Below are positions 8,223-17,509 of a DNA stretch of 47,061 nt, one piece after another. The DNA lies in contig NZ_SLWS01000025.1 of NCBI RefSeq assembly GCF_004345645.1, positions 1 through 47,061 on the forward strand. The letters are read 5' to 3'. The translations under genes were made by a program, and so were the position numbers. The DNA comes from Actinocrispum wychmicini. GTDB lineage: Bacteria; Actinomycetota; Actinomycetes; Mycobacteriales; Pseudonocardiaceae. The stretch's first letter is position 1, and every line of letters starts with the position of its first letter. The notes under the pieces are model-generated. The model was not told the DNA's origin. It made no database searches and saw only the letters and a program-made list of their open reading frames with translations.

Positions 8223-8241
8223 GCCAACTCCCCCGGTTGGC
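8223..8241 (-). terminator. Candidate hairpin after the ABC exporter gene
   Basis: GCCAAC and GTTGGC form a perfect 6 bp stem with a 7-base loop, 22 bases beyond the exporter stop. There is no U-tract, as is common for actinomycete terminators. Confidence 0.3.
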
Positions 8242-8263
8242 AACCCCCCTTCCGGAACAGTCC

Positions 8264-10090
8264 TCAGTGGACCAGGGTGTCGTCGTCCAGGAAGCCGCCG
8301 GACTGGTGCCGCCAGAGCTTGGCGTACGTGCCCTGGGCGGCGAGCAGCTCCGAGTGCGTGCCCTGCTCGACGATCCGGCCGCGGTCGAGCACGATGAGCT
8401 GGTCCATGCTCGCCACCGTGCTCAGCCGGTGCGCCACCACGAGCGCGGTCCGGCCGGCCATCAGCTCCCACAGGGCCTGTTGGATGAGGATCTCGCTCTC
8501 CGAGTCGAGCGCGCTGGTCGCCTCGTCCAGCAGCAGGATCGGCGCGTCCCGGACGATCGCGCGGGCCAGCGCCACCCGTTGGCGTTGGCCGCCGGACAGC
8601 TTGACGCCGCGTTCGCCGACCAGCGTGTCGAAGCCCTGCGGCAAGCCGTCGGCGAACTCGGTGACGTGCGCCGCCTTGGCCGCCCGGTACACCTCGTCGT
8701 CGGTGGCGTCCGGCCGGGCGAAGCGGATGTTCTCGCGCAGTGTCCGGTGGAACATGGCCGGGTCCTGCGGCACGTACGCGAGCAGGCTGCGCAGGTCGGC
8801 CTGGCGCAGCTGGGAGATGTCCTGGCCGCCGATCAGGATCCGGCCCGAGTCGACGTCCATCAGCCGCAGCAGCAGCCGGGTCAGCGTGCTCTTGCCACCG
8901 CCGGACCGGCCGACCAGACCGATCTTGGTGCCGCTGGGCACGGTCAGGTTCAGTTCGGTGAACAACGGCGACGCGCCGGCGTGGGCGAACGTCACCTGGT
9001 CGAACCGGACGTCGGTCGCCTTGGGGCGTAACGGCTCCGGCTTTGACGGGTCGACCACGGCCGGCGGGCTGAGCAGCAGTTCGGTGAACTGGGCGGCCTC
9101 GGTCAGCGAGCTCTCCAGTCGCCGGTAGATCGAGTTGAACTCGAACATGATCCGGGTCGCGTTCGAGTAGTACGAGAACGCCACCACGATCGCCTCGACG
9201 CCGAGCTTCCCGCCGCCGAGGCCGATGGCCAGCACCAGCCCGACCACGTTGGTGAGCACGGACAGCGGCGCGACCACGGTCTCGATGCGCAGGTTGCTGT
9301 AGTCCCATGACCGGATGGCCAGACGGCGTTGGTTCGCCACGCGCGTCCGGTGTTCGGCGGCTTCCTGGTCCTCCGCGGCGAAGGCGCGCACGGTCTCCAT
9401 GTTGGAGAGGCTGTCCGCGACGTGGCCGGAGACGCGCGCGACCGCGGCCTCGCGTTCGTCGACCAGCCGCTGGCGGCGACGCACGAGCGGCGCGACGATC
9501 ACGCCGGCCACCAGAATGAGGCTGATCAGGCCGAGCACCAGCATCGGGTCGTACTGCCACAGCACGACCGACGCGAACGCCAGCGGCACCACGCTGGCGA
9601 TGACGTTGAACGTCAACGTGTCGATGAACTCCTCGAACCGCGAGGCGAAGCTGAGCAAGCGCTTGGTCAAGGAGCCGGCGAAGTTGTCGTGGAAGAACGC
9701 GGCGTCCTTGGCCAGCAGCTCGTTCATGCCGATCACGTAAAGGTTCTCGACACCGCGGCCGTCGACCCGGTTGAGGCAGTGCAGCCCGACCCGCCACAGC
9801 GCCTCGGCGAGCAGCAGCAGCCCGGCGAACCCGATCACGTACGGCGCCAGCAGGCCGACCCCGGAGCCGCCGCCGGCCAGTACCCCGACGAGCTGGGCTA
9901 CGATCAACGGGGCGAGGTAGAACAAACAGGTGTTCCCGATCGCCGGCAACACCATTCCCAGCGCCGAGAGACGCTTATGCCGCGCCAGTTCGCGGCCGTA
10001 GTATCGTAGGGCAAGCATCACCGCTTTCTTTCGGACGGGTGAGCCTCGGTCAACGGTTTCGGAATCGCCACCGGACGCAGGCGAAGACAT
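8264..10090 (-). CDS. ABC transporter, fused permease and ATPase (exporter, MsbA/MDR type)
   Basis: 608-residue half-transporter that would act as a homodimer, because no partner is adjacent. Residues ~35-330 hold about six membrane helices (ABC_membrane domain). The ATPase carries Walker A GRSGGGKST, Q-loop VPQDPAMF, signature LSGGQ, Walker B ILLLDEATS and H-loop AHRLST. All catalytic residues look intact. The exported substrate is unknown. ATG start with GAGAGGGG seven bases upstream. It stands alone: divergent from the ankyrin gene and about 90 bases from the DUF6745 gene on the same strand. Confidence 0.9.
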   Translation of the reverse strand: MSSPASGGDSETVDRGSPVRKKAVMLALRYYGRELARHKRLSALGMVLPAIGNTCLFYLAPLIVAQLVGVLAGGGSGVGLLAPYVIGFAGLLLLAEALWRVGLHCLNRVDGRGVENLYVIGMNELLAKDAAFFHDNFAGSLTKRLLSFASRFEEFIDTLTFNVIASVVPLAFASVVLWQYDPMLVLGLISLILVAGVIVAPLVRRRQRLVDEREAAVARVSGHVADSLSNMETVRAFAAEDQEAAEHRTRVANQRRLAIRSWDYSNLRIETVVAPLSVLTNVVGLVLAIGLGGGKLGVEAIVVAFSYYSNATRIMFEFNSIYRRLESSLTEAAQFTELLLSPPAVVDPSKPEPLRPKATDVRFDQVTFAHAGASPLFTELNLTVPSGTKIGLVGRSGGGKSTLTRLLLRLMDVDSGRILIGGQDISQLRQADLRSLLAYVPQDPAMFHRTLRENIRFARPDATDDEVYRAAKAAHVTEFADGLPQGFDTLVGERGVKLSGGQRQRVALARAIVRDAPILLLDEATSALDSESEILIQQALWELMAGRTALVVAHRLSTVASMDQLIVLDRGRIVEQGTHSELLAAQGTYAKLWRHQSGGFLDDDTLVH

Positions 10091-10328
10091 CGGTCCCCTC
10101 TCCAGAAGTCAGAATCCATTCTCCAGCATTCGGGCCCGTTCCGGCGACCGATTTTCCCCGGGCATCTACAAAGGACATGACCGCGGTGTAGGCTGGCGGT
10201 CAGCGCGGCAGGGGCCGCGTCCGGTCCGCGGAAAGGGCTGTGCCCACCCCGACGAAGTACCGACCTGACCGCACCTTCTTTCCTGCCCGGTGCCAGCGGA
10301 CCGCGGGCGACGAGGAAAGGAGGCCGCC

Positions 10329-11699
10329 GTGCCGGCTGCCGTCAACCTGGAGCAGATCCGCAAACAGGCCAAGGAGCTGCTGCGCGACGCGCGGCAAGGC
10401 CAAGCCGCCGCGCTCCGCCGGATCACCGATCGCCACCCCGGGACCAGCGAACCGATCAAGCTCGCGGACACCCAGTTGGTGATCGCCCGCGAGCACGGGT
10501 TTCCCAGCTGGCCCAAGCTGCGCGCCTACCTTCGTCGACTGGACGAGTACGGGCCCGCGCTGCGGCACGCCTTCGAGGACGAGGTCGACTACTACGCCGA
10601 CCGCGCCACCGGTTTGCTGGCCTCGGCCACCGACGGGACAGCCGAGGCCCTCGCCGCGTTCGAGCGTTGGTCGGTCCCGCTGACCGCCCGCGGTGCCCGT
10701 ACCGTGGTCGCCCGCGAGCACGGGTTCGCCAACTGGCCCGCCCTGTGCGCCCACGTCGGCTCGTTGGCCACCAGTGGTGAACCGTTCCGTCGCGCGTTCC
10801 AGGCGATCCGTGAGCAGAACCTGGCCGCGCTCGACGAGCAGCTCACCCGGTTCCCCTGGCTGGCCGAGGCGGTCGGCACCAACGGCAACGACCTGCTCGG
10901 GCTGGCCACGGGCACCTGCGACGAACGGCTCGTCAAGCTGCTGCTGGAGCACGGCGCGGACGTCACACGCGGTAACACCCATGGCTGGACACCCCTGCAC
11001 CAGGCCGGCTACGGCGGCCTGCCGGAGCTGGCCCGGGTGCTGCTGGCCGCTGGGGCGCGCGCGGACGTCTCCGGTCGCGGCGACGGCGGCACCCCGATGA
11101 TCGTCGCGTTGTTCTGGGGGCACCGGGCGGTCGCCCGTCAACTCGCCGAACAGGGCGTGTACCCGCGTAACCTGCGTGCCGCCGCCGGGCTGGACGACGT
11201 GGATCTGATCGACGAGCTGCTGTCCGGGCCGAACGCCGGGGCCCATCGCGGCTTCTACCGCCCGCACAGCGGCTTCCCGGCCTGGCGGCCCACCGACGAC
11301 CCGCAGGAGGTCCTGGACGAGGCACTGTCGTGGGCGGCCCGAAACGGCAGCGTCGACGCGATCGACCGGCTACACGCGCACGGCGCTGACCTGAACGCCG
11401 ACGTCTACCGGGGGACGCCACTGACCTGGGCGGCGTTCACCGGCCAGGAAGCCGCCGTCCGCCGGCTGCTGCGACTGGGTGCCGACCCGAATCAGCGGGG
11501 CACGTTCGGCGGACCCACCCACGGCAGCGGGGTGACGGCCCTGCACCTGGCCGCACAGTGGGGCGATGTCGACGTCATCCGGGTCCTGCTCGACGCGGGC
11601 GCCGACCCCACCCTGACCGACGATCTCTACGACTCGACCCCCGCCGGCTGGGCCGAGCACGAGGGCAAGGAGGCCGCACTCACCGCCCTCACCGGCTGA
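10329..11699 (+). CDS. Ankyrin-repeat protein
   Basis: 456 residues. The N-terminal third has two copies of an REHGF-(P/A)-(S/N)-WP-x-L unit (near residues 45 and 130), a feature of actinobacterial ankyrin proteins. At least five ankyrin repeats follow, for example GWTPLHQAGYGGLPELARVL, LTWAAFTGQEAAVRRLL and VTALHLAAQWGDVDVIRVLL. Ankyrin stacks bind other proteins; no enzymatic domain is present and no signal peptide is seen. GTG at 10329 was preferred over an in-frame ATG at 10290 because AAAGGAGG lies seven bases upstream. Its stop directly abuts the stop of the convergent sulfatase gene. Confidence 0.85.
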   Translation: MPAAVNLEQIRKQAKELLRDARQGQAAALRRITDRHPGTSEPIKLADTQLVIAREHGFPSWPKLRAYLRRLDEYGPALRHAFEDEVDYYADRATGLLASATDGTAEALAAFERWSVPLTARGARTVVAREHGFANWPALCAHVGSLATSGEPFRRAFQAIREQNLAALDEQLTRFPWLAEAVGTNGNDLLGLATGTCDERLVKLLLEHGADVTRGNTHGWTPLHQAGYGGLPELARVLLAAGARADVSGRGDGGTPMIVALFWGHRAVARQLAEQGVYPRNLRAAAGLDDVDLIDELLSGPNAGAHRGFYRPHSGFPAWRPTDDPQEVLDEALSWAARNGSVDAIDRLHAHGADLNADVYRGTPLTWAAFTGQEAAVRRLLRLGADPNQRGTFGGPTHGSGVTALHLAAQWGDVDVIRVLLDAGADPTLTDDLYDSTPAGWAEHEGKEAALTALTG

Positions 11700-13364
11700 T
11701 CACCGGGTGCCCGCGGTCCCCTGGGACCCGAACGCGGCCAGGAACCTGTCGCGGAACTGGCTCATCGGCCAGATCGGGGCCCGGGGGTCCGGGTGCAGGC
11801 CGTCCTGCCAGCCCCAGCCGGCGATCCGGTCCAGCACGGCCGGGTCCTTGGCGACGATCGTGACCGGCACGTCGTGGCTGGCGTTCTCGCCGCTGACGAT
11901 CGGGGCCGGCTGGTGGTCGCCGAGGAACACGAGCACGAGGTTGTTGTCGCCGTAGTTCTGGACGTACTGGATCAGCGTGGTCAGCGAATACTGGATGGAC
12001 TCGCCGTAGGCGGCGCGGATCTTGGTCGGGTCCGGCCACACGTCCTCGGGTTGCTTGGCGGCTTTCGGCTGGGGGTTGAACACCGCGCCGTCGCCGACCG
12101 TGTTCCAGTCCACCATGGTGGGCAGGGGCGCCCACGGGGTGTGGCTGGTGACCAGGTCGATCTCGGCCATCACCGGCGCGTGGCCGGGCTGGGCCCGCTC
12201 CAGGCCCTGGAACGCGGACATCGTGTACTGGTCGGGCATCTGGGCGTAGAAGTACTTGGGGCCGCGGTAGCCGACGTTCCGCGAGTCGTAGAGCTTGTCG
12301 TACTGGTAGAAGGCGCCTTCGGGCCAGTCGTACATGTTCTCCGGCAGGTCGCCGACGGTCCGCCAGCCGGCGCGTTTGAAGGCGTGGCTGAACGTGAACC
12401 GGTCGCCCGTAATGAGATTGTCGTACCGGCGCTGGTTGTTGATCCACACCCCGGACTGGAACGTGGAGTGCGCCAGCCAGCTGCCACCGCCGAACGTGGG
12501 TGACGTCAGGAACGCGCTGCGGGACGCGAACCCCGCTTGCCGGAGCGCGGCGCTGCCGTCGTCGAGCACCTTGTCGACGCCGGGGGCGATGTCGGAGCCC
12601 TGGACGGCGACCCGGCCGTAGCTCTCGATGAACGTGAACACGACGTCCTTGCCGCGCAACGCGGTCAGCAGCTCGGAGCCCGGGGTGTCCCGGAACGCGT
12701 CTGTCGCCACCTCGTCGGTGAACGCCCCTTGGTCGCGCATGTCGGCACGGACTTGACGGGCCTCGTCGTACGCGTACACGGCCGCGCTGCGCGCCGCGAA
12801 CGGCTGACCAGGCGTGAGCTGCACGCTGAACACGGCGCAGAACACCCATACGACCGCGAGCACCGCGATGGTCCGTATCGTGGTCTCGCGGCGACGGGCG
12901 GCAAGGCGGGACAGCCGTATCGCGGCGAGCGCGCTCAGCGAGATGACACCGACGGCGAGCACGATGGCGCCGATGACCACGGCGATCGCGCCGACGTGAC
13001 CGGTCGCGTTGGTCAGGAAGTTCACCGCGGGGCCGAAGAAGCTCCAGTCGAACATGAGGTCGAACGGCCGGTCGAACGCGGCGTAGAAGCCCATGTCGAT
13101 CATTCGCACGATCATCAGCGACCCGACCAGCGCGCCGAGGACCGCCGCCACGATCGCCCTGGCCCGGCGCGGCAGGAAGATCAGGACCGCGGCGGCGACG
13201 AGCGCCTCGACCGGGATCCGCAGGAACGCCCATGGTGTCAACTGGCCGAGTTGGTTGGGCACCACCAGCGCGAACAGCGTCAGCAGGCAGGCCAGGCCGG
13301 TGAGCACCCCCGCCGCCACCCGGCGTCGTTTCGACGGAGTGCTGGCTTCTTCGTCGGTCGTCAT
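11700..13364 (-). CDS. Membrane-anchored sulfatase-family hydrolase/transferase (LtaS-like topology)
   Basis: 554 residues. Four to five hydrophobic helices in residues ~15-200 are followed by a large extracytoplasmic alkaline-phosphatase/sulfatase domain. Seen there: VVFTFIESYGR, the loop SPTFGGGSWLAHSTFQSG that should hold the nucleophile, DLVTSHTPW and the metal-binding LGDHQPAP. Family members transfer phosphoglycerol or phosphoethanolamine or cleave sulfate or phosphate esters at the envelope; which one cannot be decided here. The ATG at 13364 has AGGGAT upstream and was preferred over a longer frame. It is divergent from the GNAT gene at 13442. Confidence 0.8.
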   Translation of the reverse strand: MTTDEEASTPSKRRRVAAGVLTGLACLLTLFALVVPNQLGQLTPWAFLRIPVEALVAAAVLIFLPRRARAIVAAVLGALVGSLMIVRMIDMGFYAAFDRPFDLMFDWSFFGPAVNFLTNATGHVGAIAVVIGAIVLAVGVISLSALAAIRLSRLAARRRETTIRTIAVLAVVWVFCAVFSVQLTPGQPFAARSAAVYAYDEARQVRADMRDQGAFTDEVATDAFRDTPGSELLTALRGKDVVFTFIESYGRVAVQGSDIAPGVDKVLDDGSAALRQAGFASRSAFLTSPTFGGGSWLAHSTFQSGVWINNQRRYDNLITGDRFTFSHAFKRAGWRTVGDLPENMYDWPEGAFYQYDKLYDSRNVGYRGPKYFYAQMPDQYTMSAFQGLERAQPGHAPVMAEIDLVTSHTPWAPLPTMVDWNTVGDGAVFNPQPKAAKQPEDVWPDPTKIRAAYGESIQYSLTTLIQYVQNYGDNNLVLVFLGDHQPAPIVSGENASHDVPVTIVAKDPAVLDRIAGWGWQDGLHPDPRAPIWPMSQFRDRFLAAFGSQGTAGTR

Positions 13365-13441
13365 CTCATCCCTGCGCACGTCTCCGATACGCGGAGCGCG
13401 CATCGACGGTTCAGGTGATCCCGTCCGGATAGGCTCGCCGA

Positions 13442-13999
13442 ATGGATCACCTGGGGACCACACGGGCCACACAACGCCTGGCCACCGCGGCCGACACGGC
13501 CCAGATCGCGGCGCTGATGCGTGCCTCCGTACTGGATCTTTTCCCGCGTTTCTACAGCGAACAGCAGTCCGCCAGCGCGGCGGTCCACCTGACCGTGCCG
13601 GACATGGACCTTATCGCCGACGGCACGTACTACGTCCACGAGGCCGACGGCGAGGTCGTCGCTTGCGGCGGGTGGAGCAAACGCGAGAAGTTGTACACCG
13701 GCAGCGGTGACAAAGACGGCGACGCCCGGCTGTTGGACCCGTTGACTGAGCCGGCCCGGGTCCGCGCGATGTTCGTCCGCGCCGACTGGACTCGCCGTGG
13801 CCTGGCCAGGGCCGTCCTGGACGCCTGCCGGCGGGCGGCGGTCGGGCAGGGCTTCCGGGAGTTCGTCCTGATGGCGACGCTGCCCGGGGTGCCGTTGTAC
13901 CACGCGTACGGCTTCGAGGACGTCGAGGACACTCAGATCCCGTTGCCCGACGGTGTGATCCTCGAAGGTCTCACGATGCGGCTGGCGTTGTCTGCTTGA
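13442..13999 (+). CDS. GNAT family N-acetyltransferase
   Basis: 185 residues with the Acetyltransf_1 core: TAADTAQIAALMRAS at the N-terminus, YYVHEADGEVVACGGWS for strands 2-4, the acetyl-CoA motif VRAMFVRADWTRRGLARAVLDAC, and PLYHAYGFEDVEDTQIPL at the end. It matches standalone acetyltransferases of unknown target. ATG start with GGATAGG upstream. The 3' end overlaps by 29 bases the end of the frameshifted minus-strand gene that follows. Confidence 0.85.
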   Translation: MDHLGTTRATQRLATAADTAQIAALMRASVLDLFPRFYSEQQSASAAVHLTVPDMDLIADGTYYVHEADGEVVACGGWSKREKLYTGSGDKDGDARLLDPLTEPARVRAMFVRADWTRRGLARAVLDACRRAAVGQGFREFVLMATLPGVPLYHAYGFEDVEDTQIPLPDGVILEGLTMRLALSA

Positions 14000-14293
14000 A
14001 CGACAAGACCGGCGCGCTCATCGACTGCACTGAGTCCGGCCCGGTCGGGTCGGTCGGCCGCTGCTGCTCACGCCACACCTCGGCGCCGACCGGGACAGGC
14101 GACGCCTCCAGGAGGCTCACCTGGTCGGTGACCATCATCAACACCTTGGGCCGGCCGTACATCCGGTCGCCGCCGGGACCGACCAGGACGCATTCGCGAA
14201 GTAGGTGCGGACGACCATGTCGCCGGTTGCCGGGTGCGTCCAGGTTCGCTGGTCCTGGCGCTGGAATCCGGTGTCGTCGAAGGAGAGCGGCAC
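13971..14293 (-). pseudogene. Small gene broken by a frameshift (or sequencing indel)
   Basis: Two minus-strand frames read as one protein. From a GTG at 14293, preceded by AGGGG, the first part reads PLSFDDTGFQRQDQRTW and ends TGDMVVRTYF. Near 14195-14205 a shift of one base is needed to continue as ECVLVGPGGDRMYGRPKV, then MMVTDQVSLLEASPVPVGAE, to a TGA at 13971. Without the shift the first frame becomes unlike protein. The restored product would be about 107 residues, soluble, with no recognised family. Confidence 0.45.
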
Positions 14294-14363
14294 GGGGTCA
14301 ACCCCTACGGTGTCGCGGGAATGGCGGATGCGGTGATCATGTCCATCCGACCATGCTGGTTCC

Positions 14364-15512
14364 GTGACCGCGCGCAAGGTGGACCGAGGCGATACCGAGG
14401 TGGGCTGTCCGGTTCGGCGGGACGCGGACGGCGGGTGGACGATCACCGGCTATCCGGCCGGCCGCGCGTTGCTCCGCGAGTCCGCGACCGTACAGGCCGG
14501 TCTGGGTGTCGAGACCGTGGACAAGATGCCGGCGAGCATCCGGCGGCCGGTGCTCTACCGGGACGGACCGGAGCATCGCGAACACCGCCGGCAGACCGCC
14601 CGGTTCTTCACCCCGCGTCGGGTCGACTCGTACCGCGGGCTGATGGAACATGTCGCGGACGAGCAGATCGCGCGGTTGCGCGCGGCCGGCACGGTCGATC
14701 TGGCCGACCTGAGTTTCAAGCTGGCGATCGACGTCACGGCCGCGGTGATCGGGCTGACCGAGAGCCGGCCCGGGATTCAGCGCCGGTTGGAGCGGTTCTT
14801 CCCGGAGAAGTTCGGCCGGCCTGGGTTCACCAGCGTGAATGGGATCTACTGGCTGTTCCGGCAGATCGCGAACTGGTCCCGGATCTATTTCGGCGACGTC
14901 CGCCCGGCGGTCCGGGCCAGACGTACCGAACGCCGCGACGACTTGATCTCGCATTTGCTCGACGAGGGCTGTAAGAACACCGAGATCCTTGGCGAGTGCC
15001 TGACGTTCGCGGCTGCGGGGATGGTCACGACGCGTGAGTTCGTCGTGCTGGTGGCGTGGCACATGTTCACCGACGACGCGCTGCGCCGGAAGTACTTGGC
15101 CGCGGCGGAGCCGGAGCGGCTGGGCATCCTGCACGAGATCATCCGGCTGGAGCCGGTGATCGGCCAACTTCGCCGTCGTACCACCGCCGAAGTCGTCCTT
15201 CCGGGTGCGGTCGTGCCGAAGGACGCGGTGGTGCGAGTCCAGCTCTGCACCGCCAATCTCGACCCGGACGTGGCCGGCGCCGAGCCGTTGGATCTCTGTC
15301 CCGGCCGGGACATGCCCGACGGCGGCCTGTCGTTCGGCGACGGCGCCCACAAGTGCCCGGGATCGCACGTCGCGATCATGGAAACGGACATCTTCCTGTC
15401 GAAACTCCTTGCCGTGGAAGGCATCCAGATGGTGAGCCGGCCACGGGTCACGTTCAAGGAGGACATCGCCACGTACGAGCTGCGGGGCATGCGGGTGTCC
15501 ATTGCGGCCTGA
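14364..15512 (+). CDS. Cytochrome P450
   Basis: 382 residues with a full P450 core. The I-helix oxygen-binding segment is FAAAGMVTT (residues 215-223), the ExxR is Glu258-Ile-Ile-Arg261, and the haem loop FGDGAHKCPG has the cysteinate ligand at Cys331. The protein is slightly short at the N-terminus, as are many bacterial P450s. No ferredoxin, reductase or biosynthetic cluster lies beside it, so redox partners must come from elsewhere and the substrate is unknown. GTG start at 14364. Confidence 0.9.
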   Translation: MTARKVDRGDTEVGCPVRRDADGGWTITGYPAGRALLRESATVQAGLGVETVDKMPASIRRPVLYRDGPEHREHRRQTARFFTPRRVDSYRGLMEHVADEQIARLRAAGTVDLADLSFKLAIDVTAAVIGLTESRPGIQRRLERFFPEKFGRPGFTSVNGIYWLFRQIANWSRIYFGDVRPAVRARRTERRDDLISHLLDEGCKNTEILGECLTFAAAGMVTTREFVVLVAWHMFTDDALRRKYLAAAEPERLGILHEIIRLEPVIGQLRRRTTAEVVLPGAVVPKDAVVRVQLCTANLDPDVAGAEPLDLCPGRDMPDGGLSFGDGAHKCPGSHVAIMETDIFLSKLLAVEGIQMVSRPRVTFKEDIATYELRGMRVSIAA

Positions 15513-15601
15513 CCCGCCGCAGGTCCGCCCTTTGGGGCACAACCCGGGCGAACGAGCCACGTCCCTTTGTACGTAGCGACTTCGAACGGGATCGGGTGGT
15601 C

Positions 15602-16129
15602 ATGATGCGGACAGGACATTTACCCAGGCTCATCATCGCATTGGCGGGCCTGTGCCTCGCCGGCTGCGGCGCCACCCAGGCCGGCAGCCCGGCTGTCGAG
15701 AGCACCACCACTCCCGTCTCGGTGGGAACCACCACGTCCACCCGGCCATCCGCGGACAAACCGGTCGACCAGACCACTCGTCCGTCCAGCCACACCAGCG
15801 CGACGTCGAAACCCGCGCCGACAGTGTCGATCTCCGTTGTGCGCCAACCAACTTGCCCGGTCCACGGCACGCCGGACGCGCCGTTCTCCTCGCCCGGCAC
15901 GGACGTGATCATCTCGTGGAAGGTGACCGGCGCGAGCGGCGCCGCTGTGGCCGTCGACAACCCGAACATCTATGGCGCGTACGGAATGTACGACGCCACG
16001 GGTCAGTTGACGCTAGCGTTCGGGTGCAGTGGCACAACGGGCAAGACCACGCACACGTACACGGTGTGGTCGGCGGGTGTGAAGGACGTGTCCAAGACGA
16101 TCTCAGTGAGCGCCACCAACAACCCGTAG
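15602..16129 (+). CDS. Secreted lipoprotein of unknown function
   Basis: 175 residues. A lipoprotein signal peptide ends in the lipobox LAGC (Cys near residue 22). A Ser/Thr/Pro-rich spacer to about residue 80 is followed by a beta-rich domain with paired cysteines (PTCPVHG and FGCSG) and PGTDVIISWKVTGASGAAV, resembling an Ig-like or cell-surface fold. It should sit on the outer face of the membrane. The start is one of two adjacent ATG codons. The last 27 bases overlap the 3' end of kynU on the other strand. Confidence 0.75.
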   Translation: MMRTGHLPRLIIALAGLCLAGCGATQAGSPAVESTTTPVSVGTTTSTRPSADKPVDQTTRPSSHTSATSKPAPTVSISVVRQPTCPVHGTPDAPFSSPGTDVIISWKVTGASGAAVAVDNPNIYGAYGMYDATGQLTLAFGCSGTTGKTTHTYTVWSAGVKDVSKTISVSATNNP

Positions 16130-17329
16130 TGCCTCGTCGATCGCGATCAGGCCACGGGTGGTCTCGGTGAAGCTCGTGCTCAACGGGGACAGGCCGATCC
16201 GCAGGGTGTCCGGGTTGCGGAAGTCGGGGATGACGTCGCGGTCCCAGAGGTGCCGCACAATGGTGTGGAAGTCCGGATGGGCCAGGGTGACGTGACTGCC
16301 ACGGCGGTCGCTGTCGCGTGGGCTGCCGACCCGGACACCGTGTGGCGTCAGCAGTTCGTCGGCTACCGTGATGGCGTGCTCGGTCAGCTGGACGGATTTG
16401 GCGCGGACCGCGGCCGGTCCGGCTTCCTCGATCAGCTCGACCATGTCGATCACCGGCTGCAGGCCGAGGATCGGCGGTGTGCCGCTGAGGAACCGGCGGA
16501 TACCGGTCGCGGGCTCGTACCGCTCCCCCATTTCGAACGGGTTCCGGGCGCCGATCCATCCCCAGATGGGCTGCTGTAGAGAGTCCTGCAACTCGGCTCG
16601 GACGTAGGCGAACGCCGGCGCGCCCGGTCCACCGTTGAGGAACTTGTACGTGCACCCGACGGCCAGGTCGGCACCCCACTCGTCCAGCTCGACGGGCACA
16701 ACTCCGGCCGAGTGACACAGGTCCCAGAGCACCAGGGCGCCGGCCGCGTGGGCCAGTTCGGTGATCTCGGCGGCCTCGGCGAGCCAGCCGGAGCGGTACG
16801 CGACGTGGCTGAACAACACCAACGCGGTGTCCGAGCCGACCGCCTTGTGTACCTGGTCGACGGTCACGCCGCCGGCCGGGTCGACGTCCAGCCACTTGAT
16901 CCGGAGGCCGCACTCGGCGGCGACGCCTTGCAGGATGTACCGGTCGGTCGGGAAGTTGTCCCGGTCGCACACCACCTCGGTGCGGCCGGGCCGGGCCGCG
17001 ACCGCCGCCCGGATCAGCTTGTACAGCAGGACCGTCGTCGAGTCGCCGATGACGGTCTGCCCGCCGGCCGCGCCCAGGACGACCCGCCCGAGGTGGTCGC
17101 CGAGCCGGGCCGGGGTGTCCAGCCACCGCTCGTCCCACCCCCGGATCAGCCGCCCGCCCCACTGTTCCTCCACAAAGGACCTCAGTCGGTCCACTGTGGC
17201 CTTCAGTGGCCGCCCGAGGGAGTTGCCGTCGAGGTACGCGACCAGGTCTTCGTTGGGCACGAACCGGTCGCGGTACCTGTTCAGCGGGTCGGCCGCGTCC
17301 AGCTTGGCGGCCTGGTCAAGCAACACCAT
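16103..17329 (-). CDS. kynU: Kynureninase
   Basis: 408-residue PLP enzyme that cleaves kynurenine to anthranilate and alanine. Visible motifs: YLDGNSLGRPL, GWDERWLDTPARLGD, VIGDSTTVLLYKL, DNFPTDRYI, LWDLCHSAGVVPVELD, and the PLP lysine in GCTYKFLNGGPG (Lys229). No other kynurenine-pathway gene is nearby. ATG at 17329 with AGGACG upstream was chosen; the frame opens further but runs into a fold-back element. It lies on the same strand as the polyamine transport genes, separated from potC by that element, so it may be part of their operon or have its own promoter. Confidence 0.92.
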   Translation of the reverse strand: MVLLDQAAKLDAADPLNRYRDRFVPNEDLVAYLDGNSLGRPLKATVDRLRSFVEEQWGGRLIRGWDERWLDTPARLGDHLGRVVLGAAGGQTVIGDSTTVLLYKLIRAAVAARPGRTEVVCDRDNFPTDRYILQGVAAECGLRIKWLDVDPAGGVTVDQVHKAVGSDTALVLFSHVAYRSGWLAEAAEITELAHAAGALVLWDLCHSAGVVPVELDEWGADLAVGCTYKFLNGGPGAPAFAYVRAELQDSLQQPIWGWIGARNPFEMGERYEPATGIRRFLSGTPPILGLQPVIDMVELIEEAGPAAVRAKSVQLTEHAITVADELLTPHGVRVGSPRDSDRRGSHVTLAHPDFHTIVRHLWDRDVIPDFRNPDTLRIGLSPLSTSFTETTRGLIAIDEALRVVGGAH

Positions 17330-17342
17330 GGTCCCGTCCTTA

Positions 17343-17509
17343 AGTGTCCTGAACCGGAGGTACGTCACCAGTCTCGACGGCCCAGATTCCCGCTGGCCGC
17401 ACCGGCCAAAGGCACTGGTACAACCCGGTACAAGCCCCCTTCGTCCGGCACGCCCAGCGGAAACCTGGATCCGCCGAATACTGGCAACGTACCTCCGGTT
17501 CAGGACACT
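17343..17509. mobile_element. 167 bp fold-back (MITE-like) element between potC and kynU
   Basis: The outer 23 bases at each end (17343-17365 and 17487-17509, ends AGTGTCCTGAACC / GGTTCAGGACACT) are perfect inverted repeats. The inner arms also pair with mismatches (for example CCAGT, CCCGCTGG and CCGG blocks), so nearly the whole unit is one imperfect palindrome. The stop codon of the potC-like gene (17508-17510) is formed by the element's edge. No clear target duplication is seen. It could be a non-autonomous transposon relic or a structured RNA element. Confidence 0.7.

Noticed and set aside
14364..15512. Secondary metabolite cluster around the P450
   Set aside because: No synthase, carrier protein or tailoring genes lie beside it.
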